Assembly: GCA_019648995.1 (NCBI GenBank)
Contig: BLXT01005315.1
Location: forward strand, 1,290,547-1,326,224
Direction: 5' to 3'
From: Plakobranchus ocellatus
Taxonomy: Eukaryota; Mollusca; Gastropoda; Plakobranchidae
DNA: 35,678 nt
The position numbers and the translations under genes were made by a program. Below are positions 12,701 to 24,700 of the stretch, piece after piece. The notes under the pieces were generated by a model, which saw only the letters and a program-made list of their open reading frames with translations, searched no databases and was not told where the DNA came from. Each line of letters starts with the position of its first letter. Positions within the stretch are counted from its first letter, which is position 1.

Positions 12701-15700
12701 TGGATTAAACCATATTATATTGCAGCTGGTCACCCAGCAGCCTGCCAATCCAGCATGAGAATCTGGAATCAGCTGATATCAGCAAACCAGGTTAACTGAT
12801 AAGTATATGAACATTTATTGATTTCCTGCTTACTCCATAAGCAGGGAGTTAAGATCTCAGACTGGGATGATGATCACGCTACAAGTCTCAAAGACATCCC
12901 ATATTCCTAATTTCCCATTTTTTGTGATGTGAAAAAAATAGATATTTCCTTTTGAAACACAAATATATCAGAGCACAATCGAGTGTACATAGTTTATTCT
13001 ATATGATATTTCACAGATTAAATTATGTCAATAATCACATCATTAGTGTATGCATCGTACTGCTGCTTTATTGAACCTTTTCATGCCTAAATTTATAACC
13101 GAGGTATATTGCTACAAGCTAGATTGCTGTCTGAAGATTTGTCATAAATATTATGAACAGAAGTTTTCAAATTGTTGGCATATTATTTTGTAAGAATAAT
13201 ATTAGATTTGCATTCCCTTGCAATCATGAGAGGAGGGAGAGAATAATATTACAAATAGCAAAAAAATAAGTGGATCTGAGAATGAAATGCGATAAAGACA
13301 TCTGTCTATGTCAGCTCTAACGCAAGAATATTGCTACCATTATCATTTTCATAGCTTAAATATTCAATGGACTAGTGATAAGTCAGTGGGAGGTTGAAAG
13401 CAATATTGACATATCCATACATGTACTTATCCATTGCAATACTCTTTACAACGAGGGAACAGCAGCCCAAAATGTCCTAAAGACATAAGTGAGTTTTCCT
13501 TCACTAGACAACCACATTCTTTTCCCAGTATGTATGCAGTAGCGTTCTTACCTTCAGCACAGTGGCTGTGAAAAGGTCTTTGAGAGATTCGACACTGTCT
13601 GGTGAGAGCCCCTGATCTGTAGACCACAACACCAGAGTTCTCTGTATGAGGCAGACTTTTCTCACCAGGGCCAGCAGAAGCTCCAGGTAGGTATGTCTCA
13701 CTCGTATATCTTCATGCTGGTGGCACACGTGATAATTGATCAACAATTATAAAACAGAAATGGTGACTCATCAGAGAGGAATTAATAATGAAAAGACAAT
13801 CACCTGAATATGGAAATTGTAATAAACAAAAACAATAACTTCATTACAGAAAAGGGTTTGGTTTTTGTATAGCCAGTCCACAACAAGGTGATCTCAGGCT
13901 TTCAGGCCCTCAATTAGGCCAGGGCACCAGAGACAGGGCTCGAACCCGTGAAAGAAGGGTCCCTGCAGATCTTAGGGCGGACTCGCTAGCCACTGAGCCA
14001 CTGACGCCACAGAGAGAAAAAGTAATAAAGAAATACGTCAAAAGAGAATAAGTAACAAAAGAAAACAATAACTTTTTTTTAGAGAAAATGCAATCAAGAA
14101 AAACAATCACTTCAGTAAAGAAAAAGTAATAAAGAAAAATNNNNNNNNNNNNNNNNNNNNNNNNNNNNNNNNNNNNNNNNNNNNNNNNNNNNNNNNNNNN
14201 NNNNNNNNNNNNNNNNNNNNNNNNNNNNNNNNNNNNNNNNNNNNNNNNNNNNNNNNNNNNNNNNNNNNNNNNNNNNNNNNNNNNNNNNNNNNNNNNNNNN
14301 NNNNNNNNNNNNNNNNNNNNNNNNNNNNNNNNNNAAAACAATAACTTTTTTTAGAGAAAATGCAATCAAGAAAAACAATCACTTCAGTAAAGAAAAAGTA
14401 ATAAAGAAAAATAATCATTTAATAGGAGAAAAAAACTAATAAAGAAAAACAATCATTTCATGAGAGAAAAAAGTAATTAAAAAAAACAATCATGTACATT
14501 CAGGATTATGAGTCTTTTCATGTTAGTGAGACAACCCTGAATTTCTTGTCAGGCTATATCTAGCCACTGAGCCACTGAGCCACTGACGCCACAAAGAGAA
14601 AAAGTAATATTACGTCAAAAGAGAAAAAGTAACAAAAGAAAACAATAACTTCATTAGAGAAAATGCAATCAAGAAGAACAATGACTTCAGTAAAGAAAAA
14701 GTAATAAAGAAAAACAATCATTTCATAACAGAAAAAAGAAATTAAAAAAAAACAATCATGTACGTTCAGGATTATGAGTCTTTTCATGTTAGTGAGACAA
14801 CCCTGACTTTCTTGTCAGGCTATATCAATATCTAAAATATCATCATCCCAAAAGAAACTTGCAGTCTAGTATCTGTTTGGGCCAATAAGAGTTTCAGTCA
14901 AACTCTATTGCGTACTATAATAACAAATATAGATTAGAGGCCAAAGTTTTATTATTTGTTTATATTAACAAAGATCTGAGACTCCAAGCAACTTGAGTGT
15001 AAAGAGGGCACACCGATTTCTATTGCTTGTGGTTTTCTACACAACAATCTTAGACCATGCAGGAACTCAAAGCTGAATTCATTCAAAATACATACATGCA
15101 CATGCCTAAGAATCTTTCTGGTAAAATTTTTGAACCTTGATGAATCCATCTTCTATTAAACCCAGTCTAGCCTCAGACCCCCTTCCTCTACCAGCACCCC
15201 TCCTTAAAAAACCTTTTCTCAATCCTCTGCCTCTATATCTTATCTTGAATCTCCCCTTTACACAATATTGTCATCCTGTTCTATAGTTGGAGAAGAAAAA
15301 TTCTGATCTCGTTTACATATGACTTGCCAATCATCATCTAAGGCTTGACCAGCAAGTTTGATCTCAAAGCGGAGTCTAGGCACAGATCTGGACATTGCTC
15401 AATTGCTTCTCTTATAACAAACTTTGAAAAGGTCACCATCTTGATCCAATTCATCAACAGTTTCACTAGCTTCACCATGATCTTCATTACTGGTCACTGA
15501 ATCATTGATGATATCACCTAACATTTGTAAAACAGAAAGTGTGTGGTCAATACTGATACACACTTCAATATCATCAATAATCAACACAATCAAAAGACGA
15601 ATAATGAACATGAAACTGAAAACTTAAATAATAAATAAATGGATAAACAGATACCCAAAGTCTACCTCCAGTAGAGTTTTTCCGTGAGACCAACATCGAA

Positions 15701-18700
15701 CCATCTGAATATTTATTAAACTAACCTTCAGACTTTGGTTGAGGGTAAACAACACCTTAAGTGGAGGCAAACAAAACACAGTTGCCATGGCAACAAGTTT
15801 CTGTTCATCTCTTATCTTCCTTTCCTTTTCCACTACAAATGTCGGGGTGTCTGGGAGAGAAGTGTAAAGCTGGGAAGAAAAAGAAAGGTAAAAAACTAAC
15901 CAAATGTTATCCATAGGAATATAAAACAGATGAATTAAACTTTTGTTAAATCAAGAATATTTCAATGGGCAGGCAGACCAGTTACTGAAATATTGAAAGT
16001 ATGTTGGCAAAAATGTGTGCTCTGCAGAGATAACAAGGAACCTATGCATGGAATAAATAGCTAAAACAAGAAAACAATTTGATGTGACGTTTTGGGAATA
16101 AGATTTATTAATATCGTACAGCACTCATATTTCTTTTTAGCTTTTAATCTCCTATATCCTTTGAGTGGGAGTGTTTTAAAGTTTGTTCACTTGATCTCTA
16201 AGGGGAGGGATGAGAACACCAGGGGAAATTAACATAGTTAATAAAGAATGGAATCAATCTAAGTACCTAAGTATCTTGCAATAATCATCACAATCATCAT
16301 CAATTGTCCCTCTGTTATAAGACTTTGATCCTGCATTACCAAGAAACAGATTTCTCTCTTTTGACAACTGCTCAAAACTAGTTCTGACTTTCAAAATATG
16401 TGACAAATGAATGGATTTTAATAAATGGACCTGACTGCGTTTCAAATTTTCAATGCTTGGAAAGTGCTCGATATGGATAAATCCAAATAAAAAGTTAATG
16501 GGTCTAATGGCTCAAATACTAACGAGTCTTTTGACTCTTTAAAAAGCAGGATTACATTAATCATCTGCTTTCTTTAATTTACAATATAACTAAGATGTGA
16601 ACCTACTGAGACAAGCCAGTCGATCAGGTGGGCCCAACTGTTTGACCAGCGCGGTTCTAATGAAGCCTGTAGCTCAGTCAGAGCACCACACACTAGGTCT
16701 GGGTTTGAAGCCAGGATGTTCACCATTAGAGCAGCCTTTCGTGGATCCTCCATACGCTTTGACAGCCATAAGACAAAGTGAGATAACAGCTGGTTCTGAC
16801 CTCTGCCAAAAATTAATGAAGAATGAAGAGAAATTTTGTATGCAGCAAAAGCTTGTCATTATAAAATGGCAAATTTTTCATAAACAGTAAATTACAAGGG
16901 GTGAATTTTTGTTTATGTCCCTCAGGTTTTTTTTAAACAATTTAGTATAAATGGTGGAAGTTTTTGTATTTGCATCAGATCTGACAAAATAGTATGATCA
17001 ATATTACAAAATGTGTATGGGCACAGCACTTTATTCAAAAAATGCTTGATGCATAATGCAAATCATTTCCTTCAAACAAATGCCTTAAATATTTGTATCA
17101 CATGACCATGAGTATTCCGACTAAAAAAAAATTTTTTTTGTATCAAATACGAACAATGTCTTCCTCGAACTGAGTGATTTGAACAGATTATCATCTTCAC
17201 CTGAGGTGTGAATGGCATCAATCTTCATGCAAGTTGCTGGTGTCTTCTCTCACTTTTTTTTTTGTTCATAGATCATTATCTTATTCACAGACCATTGGTT
17301 GCTTTAAGTTGTTTTGGGATTTTTTTATAATTTTTTGTTTATTTACTTTTTTTGGATTTTAATAATCGGCAACCGACCTTGATCCTGTGCCAACAGCTTT
17401 GTCATGGAAGCTGATCCCATGTTTTGAGGAGCAACACAACTCCTGCAGGAAGCTGTCAGCCACATCGGCAACTTGACTCACATCTTCACCTGCAGTCTCT
17501 GACAGTCCTGATGGGAGATTTGCTTCCTAAATACACAGGGAGATAGATAAGATGCTCAATATATGGGAGGGTAGAGAAGTCTCTCAATAGGAGAGAAGAT
17601 AAATAAGACTCTCGATACAGGAGAGGATAGATAAGACTCTTGATACAAGAGAAGAGAGATAAGACTCTCTAAACAAGAGAAGATAGATAAGACTCTCTCA
17701 ATATAGAAGAAGGTAGATATGAATTTCTATGCAGGGGAAGATAGATAAGATTCAATATATGAGAAGATTGATAAGATTCTTTATGCAGGAAAAGATAGAT
17801 AAGACTTGCAATACAAGAAAAGATAGCTAAGACTCTTAACATACAGGAAAATAGATAACAGTCCAAATATAGAAGAAGACAGATAAGACTCTCAAGACAG
17901 GAGAAGACAGATAAGGCTCTCAATACAGGAAAAGATATATAAGACACTCAATATAGGAGAAGATAGATAAGACTCTCAATATGGGAGAAGAAGGGTAGAA
18001 GTACTCTCAATACAGAAGATAGATAAGATTCTCAATACAGAAGATAGATAAGACTCTCAAAATGGGAGAAGAAGGATAGGACTCTCAATACAAAAGATAG
18101 ATAAGATTTTCAATACAGAAGATAGATAAAGGCTCTCAATATGAGAGAAGAAGGATAGGACTCTCAATACAGAAGATAGATAAGATTCTCAATACAGAAG
18201 ATAGATAAGATTCTCAATAGAGTAGAGGATAGATAAAACTCAATAGTGGAGAAGATGGATAAGACTCTCTATACAGGGGAAGACAGAAAAGATTCACAAT
18301 ACAGGAGAAGACAGATAAAACTGTCAATACACGAAAAGGAAAGTAAGACTCTCAATACGAGAGAAGATGGTAAGACTTCAGTATGGGAGAATATAGATAA
18401 GACTCCCTTAGTTGCTTAAATTAATTTTTCCATTCATCATAAATAAAGAAGAAAAATCAGTTGATATTTTTTTTTTTTATTTTTGTATTTTGTGGTAAGG
18501 GTGGGAAGGGAGATGGAACATTCACAGTTTTGAAAATTTTTTTGAAGATCTGAGTTAACTCTGCTTTGCATAAATCAACCTGCAAGGAATAGACTGGTTA
18601 CTTTCTTTTCTTGTTCAAGATTGTTTTACATTATATCCAAATTGAAAAAAAAAAATAAACAAACAAAAACAAAAGTTACTCACAATTAGTTAACAATTTT

Positions 18701-21700
18701 TTTTGTCTTTTCTGGCCTTCGCAAGGAGGGGAAAAAAATTTTTGACGAATGTTTTAATTTTTTATGGCTTCTTAATTTACCCTACTATAGTTGAAGATTT
18801 CTAAACCTTTCGGAAACTACAAAGTACTGATACTGCTGAGATCAAAACGAGCACTGTAGCAAAATCTTCTCCTTGCTTAGATGCCTTGTCTGGAGCAGAC
18901 ATTGGCGATCATGTTCCTCCACTCAAACCTATTCTCAGTTAACTCATTAAGTTGTGGTTGCTACCCTTGCCCATGACTTAAAATTTTCAATTAAACAGGG
19001 ATGCCAGTGGCCTCTGACAAAAAAGCAGGAAACTTGTATCGTTATAAAGAGTTTCCTCAAAGCTATGATTAAAGTATGATTGACTATTAAGTAATAAAAA
19101 TGAGGCAAAAGTCGGAAATCCTGATTAGATCGGAAAACTGGCATCCCTGATTAAAGTTATCCTCTGTCTAACCCTACTTCCTTTGCCTTCAATCTTTCAG
19201 GTGACTGCTAAGTGTTCTAAACCCTTGTGTCAGCAAATATGACCTAAAAACTGTAGTTGCCTCTGTTTTCTAGTTTTAAATAGTGATTGCTCAAAATTAG
19301 CCTCTTTCAGTACCAATTCATTTGGACTTTTTTTTTCGGTCCATGATATCCTCATCATTCTTCTGATAAACGACATCTCTACTGCCTATAGTTTCCTCCC
19401 TGTTTCCTTGATTATTGTCCAGCACTCACTACTATATAAAAGTACTGACAAAACATATGAAGGGACAAGGGGAAAACAGCTGATGACACATTTTGACAGT
19501 TCTGAGAAAACGTAAAAACAAGATTTAAAGACTCCTGGATATTTGTCATCAACAAAGAAAAAATTTTTTTCTTTAGTACCTTAAAGTATGTCCATTGATG
19601 ATTGAAAAAAACTATTGAGATTAATTCTTTACCCTTTTTTTCTTAGCATAGTGCGCTTTTTTCTAAGATAGGGTAAAAATGGACATCAGCCATTTTCCCC
19701 TTGTTTCTTAATGTTTTATTATTTTACTACCTTATCTTTCCTATTTATATCAATGTTGTACTTTTTTTTCTTTTTAATTTTATTGACAGAGGCTTATTAC
19801 AGAAATAATCTTTTCTGCCGATCAATTCTATCACATTTTGTTGATATTTTTGACTGCTAAAAATGACTCAGAAAACTGACAGCACAATAAATCTTGTTGA
19901 AGGGTTGAGCTCAGGTCTCCCCTCCACAATTTATCTCACACAATTTTTGTTTTAAAGAAGGTGTTATTTTGGATTTATTTTGTTTGCTTTTTTTTTTTCA
20001 TCTGGTATTTTTAAACTTATACAGGATTCTGTCAAATAAATCGTTTGTTTTGAGACCAGTCCAAATGAATTACTGATCATAAACCATAATCACATTGAGA
20101 TAAAAGTTTAGAAACCATAAAAAATGCTTTATTTGTCTATTAACTTTGATACAGAGAAAATTTTATGTTGCTTAATTTATCCTATGAAGAGAATTTGCAT
20201 CATAAAAAGATTACTAAAAGAGTATTTTTAAACACTCATTTCTTATAACTATTATTTGCCACAAGCGACTGCCTCAGACTGGGTGCATTTTTGCTATTTA
20301 ATTTTACGATATCTCAGTTCGATTAAGTAAAAAACAGGCACAGCATTATACTTTCACACTAACACGTAAGTCCTTTTTACAAAACAATCAAAAGACCATA
20401 ACTCAGACTAGACAAGCAAGTTCATAAAAAAAAGTCTACCAGATGAAAAAGAATTGACAAAAAAATTTGCCATTTTCAGAAATTTATATTCCATATTTTC
20501 AAAAAAAAAAAAAATGAAAAGAGAATTTTAAAAATATTTTCTTAATTTAGGACGTTGCATCAGCCATTGTTGTAAACAAAGAGGGTTGTTTAGGAGTCAC
20601 GTGATGAGAAACATGGCTTGTAATTGGGTAGAAAATCCAAGGGAAGCTACGCTTGGAATTCTGTTAGAAAATGGAGGTTATAAGAATTCACCCAGAGTGG
20701 TCTTCAGTTTTTTTCAACTTGAAATTTTTGGACATTAGTCGTTCTTTAATTGTGCCCATAATTTTCTTCACTATTTTGTGCATGACTACGGTGGTTTTTG
20801 TATTATTTAGTAACATTACAACTTCAAGTATACCCCCAAGATACTTTTCCGCTAATTGCTCTAAAAATGTCAAAAATGTGACATCAGCTGTTTTCCCCTT
20901 GCACCCTTCATATGTTTTCATTAGACTTTACAAATATTATATTTCACAAATCCTGTAGCAAAATAGGGAACCAAAAATCTTAAGATTTTAAAAGCAGTGG
21001 CTTTATTACTTAAAAAACAGAGTTTAAAATTAGCAAACCTGGTTTTGCTTGGATTCCCCTCCAGGGGACCACGCCTGAGGTCCCTGCCATTGGTGCAGCT
21101 CGGCTAACTGACGCAGAACGACCTCGGAGAAGAGTTTCACTTTGTCTGTTTTGCTGATGGCTGTGCTTTTGACAACCTGCAAACAGAGGTAACACACCCA
21201 TTAACTCTTTTGTTTTGTTTTAAATGTCAGATATGAAATTGGTACTCACACTAACAATCATAGAATGGTACTCAATTTTCTGCCTATAGGATTTCAAAAA
21301 CTTGTTTCTGCTTCAATAAAAAGTCTTTTGAGTCTACTGATTTTCCAATATACATATGTATTAGATACATTTTTACAAACTTGTCAGAGGGCCTAAAGCA
21401 AAAAGCTATGGCATTATGCACCAGACTCATTTGCATATTGTTGGATTTAAATGAAAAATACAAAAGTATATGTCCTAAATATAGTTGATATGAACGTCTC
21501 TGGTCACAAAAAAAAAAATATGTTTTAAGATTTTTATATAAAAACATGACTCTGAGAACATGACTGGTAGAAAATTGTTCAGTCCCACAATAAGTCTGTA
21601 GAAGATGAGTGCATTTGAACATTCTGTGGTAAGCATCTCAATTTAAAAAAAAAAGGAAAAATGTTAGAATTCAAGTGTTTATTTCCAAAAATTTAACTTC

Positions 21701-24700
21701 CTAAAATGACTTTTGAAAACACAACATACCCTAAAACAGAATTAGAGAGCTATGTGAATTTTACAGAATAAGAAGTTCAAGCATCAATGCATAAGTCTAG
21801 TATCAGTTTAATACTTTTGCATTACAAACCTTATCCAGCAGCGTGAGAAGGACATCCACTACAACTTCCTTAGCATCATATTTGAGCCCAGCAATGGTCA
21901 TGTGTAAAAAAGCTGTAAGTACAAAAAACAGCACTGAATGACAACAATCTTACAATTTAAAAAAGTGCATTAATTAGGTATGGTAAAAGCTGAATCATTC
22001 TCGCTCTAAGCAGCCACAGTTTTATCATGCCATATTCATATCTCACAACAACAAAAAGTCTGCTTAAATTATTGCAAAGTGCACTTCAGATATGCATAGC
22101 TATTTATTTGATACAGTTTACTGATCTTCAGAAGAAAAAAAATTACAGTGAGAAAGTTTTAGCAAAACCTGTTCTGTTTTGTACATTATTCTGAGAACTC
22201 GTCATGTTTTACTTAATCTTAAACTTTACATCACAGGATGAAAGATAATAAAAAAGACCCCAAGAAAGTTGGGTTTTTATGATCCACTGTGCAATAATCT
22301 CATCGCAAACATTATTTGCAAAAGCTTTAAAATCAGTCCAATTAAAATTAACTACGACAGTCACAACATTTAAATTCCTACTGAATGAACAAGATAGGAG
22401 ATAAATGGATGTTAAAGCAAGACAAATGTTTGGATTCAAAGCAAAGCTGAGAGACTCAAAATTTTTGGATATTTTCACGCAGAGCTTCCATTTGGTCACT
22501 ACAGAGCATCAGAGCACTTAAAATACTTTGAAGCTGTGAAATAATGACAAGACCATGGGTTTTCTAGTCAAGCCCCTCAACAGATGGGTCCCTGCAGATC
22601 TTAAATGAATCTATGATGAGAGAAAAGCCAGAGAGAAAAGAAATAGGACAAATTCCAACAATGAACAAAACAGAAAAAGAAGCCACAGTGAGAGTTAACT
22701 CATGATCCTTACTTTTTTGCTGCACTATGAAAGTGACTGTGCTGGCATCGCTGTTCACAAGAAAGGCCAAAGTGAGCAAAACCAAGCAACTTCTCACATC
22801 TTGTTCATCCTACATTTGTCAGGAAAAGTATATAAGAGGTTGTTGGGTTTTTTTTTGTTGACTTTTCATAACAATAGACTAAAAATTAATCATCATGATT
22901 TAAACTGCTATTTTCTCTTTTTAGTCCTTTTCAGCAAGAGCTCTTTGGTGTTAACTAGTAAGAAGACATATCTCTACTACAAATTGAGTTAGTTTCTTAG
23001 GAGGAAATGTTAAATAATCAACAACTGTGCAAGTGTTTTAAAAGAAGTGTTATATTGCCTGCAATTGAGCTCTTTATCTATATAAGAACAAGACACTCAG
23101 AGCCAAACAGATGGAATAGTTTTTGACACTGTGTTCAATTTTTTCTTTTTCAACTTTTGGAAAGACAAAGTGACATTCCTCCAGAACATTTTGTGTCATT
23201 AATAAAAAAAAAGCACCAAAAATATTTCTAGTTCATGCAAATCTCACAAAGCACACTCTGCAAAGCCCATTGCAAAATTATTCAAAATTTTTATCTAGTT
23301 TCTTTGCAGCTGACAGATTAGCATTCTTGTCAATTTCTTTGTCTTCAAGATCGTATTTTTCGGAAAAAAAAAAAATATTGAAGCCCTGAAATTTATTTCA
23401 AATCTAAAACTTGGAAATGTCATGGGTCGGACAGTTTAATGTAGCTTACCTTCCTGTTCCTCCTTCTAAACAAAGCAGCAAAGTGTACATGACTGAAGTT
23501 CAGCCTCGTTTGGACAGCTTTCTTACACTTCTCGCTGAGCATCACCATTGAGATCAAAAGACTTATTGCAGATTTTATTATGTTTGACCTGGTATAAAAC
23601 AGGAGATTATCAAAAGACTGACTGCAGATTTTATTTTTTTATGTTGGACCTGGTATAGAGCAAAGGATAATTAAAAGACTAATTCCAGATTGCTTTTTTT
23701 TTGCTGTACCTGCTCTGATATATTTCGCATCAAGATAATAAAACTATGCACCAGGTAAACAGAGCCAATCCGTCACAAGTCATACCTTGGACATAATGAG
23801 CTGTGAGCCTTATGTTTAAGTTTTCAATTTACACTTTGTTACATATTTGTGTCAGTTGCAAAAAAAAAACATATCCACAGCGATTTGGACTGATTGGCTC
23901 TGGTTGCCACACTTAGAGATCTTCACTCAAAGTGGATGAAGAAGCTTCTCAGATAAGCTTAACTCCTTCATTCTAAAGGCATATCTTTATGAGATATTGC
24001 AGCAACCAAGCTTTGTTTCATATCTGTCGCTCAAACGGTACATGTCTCAAAACAAATTCAAATGAGTCGGAAGTCATATTTTGAACAATTTAAATCATAA
24101 AAACAGCCTGAATCTTCTTTTTATGAGATTTGCCATTTCAAGAGCCAGATAGAGTGAGTTGATCATATGCCAAAATATGAGATTTTTATAATTTTGATAA
24201 ATGAAACTAAAAGAAGAAAAAAGCGGACTCTTAGGACTGGTCTTAATACACATTTTCATGAGATATTACAACAGCCAAGAGTCGTTTCATCTAGTATAAC
24301 CTGCAAACAGCTGAACTCTGTCACTCAAATGATAAATTTTTATGAGATGTTACTACAGCTAAGGGTCGCTTCATATCAAAGAATTTAATAACAACTAATT
24401 TGTCTCAGGTTCCTTGGCACTAGATGGGCCAAGGGCAAGTGATAAAAGATTTGAATTCTACAACAGAAAGCTTCTGCAGATTTCAGTGCAAGTTTGATAA
24501 CCACTGCACCATCGATTTCTGCAGTTTAAAAGAAAAAAAAATTGAGCCAACAGTACAGGTTCCCTTGCTTATCGGGTGGGTTCTTTTTCCCCACAATGCA
24601 CTATTTTCGTCATTAACAGGCTTCAACATTATTTAAAAAAAGATGATTGGATGATTATCCATTCTAAAATTTCAGGAATCAAACCCATGCAAAACAGAGC

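Larger units (their letters stand above)
17527..21038. other. large repeat-rich URB1 intron
   Basis: This 3.5 kb intron between exons 7 and 8 holds the minisatellite, the TTAA MITE and the inverted-repeat segment. Apart from these I see only AT-rich sequence. Exon 7 and exon 8 both meet it in phase 0, so no additional exon is required. Confidence 0.75.

Noticed and set aside
13930-14011. Functional tRNA gene
   Set aside because: A and B boxes are present, but the acceptor stem does not close convincingly and the sequence continues into a repeated body, as in a SINE.
13910-14418. Open frames of 88-143 residues on the minus strand
   Set aside because: They run through 194 N and an AT-rich tandem array; the length is an artefact of the unresolved bases.
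16597-16890. 97-residue plus-strand frame
   Set aside because: Antisense to URB1 exon 9, whose minus-strand frame matches the family.
17669-17947. 92-residue minus-strand frame with repeated hydrophobic pattern, at first sight membrane-like
   Set aside because: It is the minisatellite translated in one phase; the periodicity is that of the DNA repeat.
17535-18410. Repeat array considered as a CRISPR
   Set aside because: Units are adjacent without unique spacers, vary in length, and lie in an animal intron.
20671-20958. 95-residue plus-strand frame with hydrophobic segments
   Set aside because: No recognisable motif, biased AT-rich codons, and it overlaps the right inverted-repeat arm; more likely chance.
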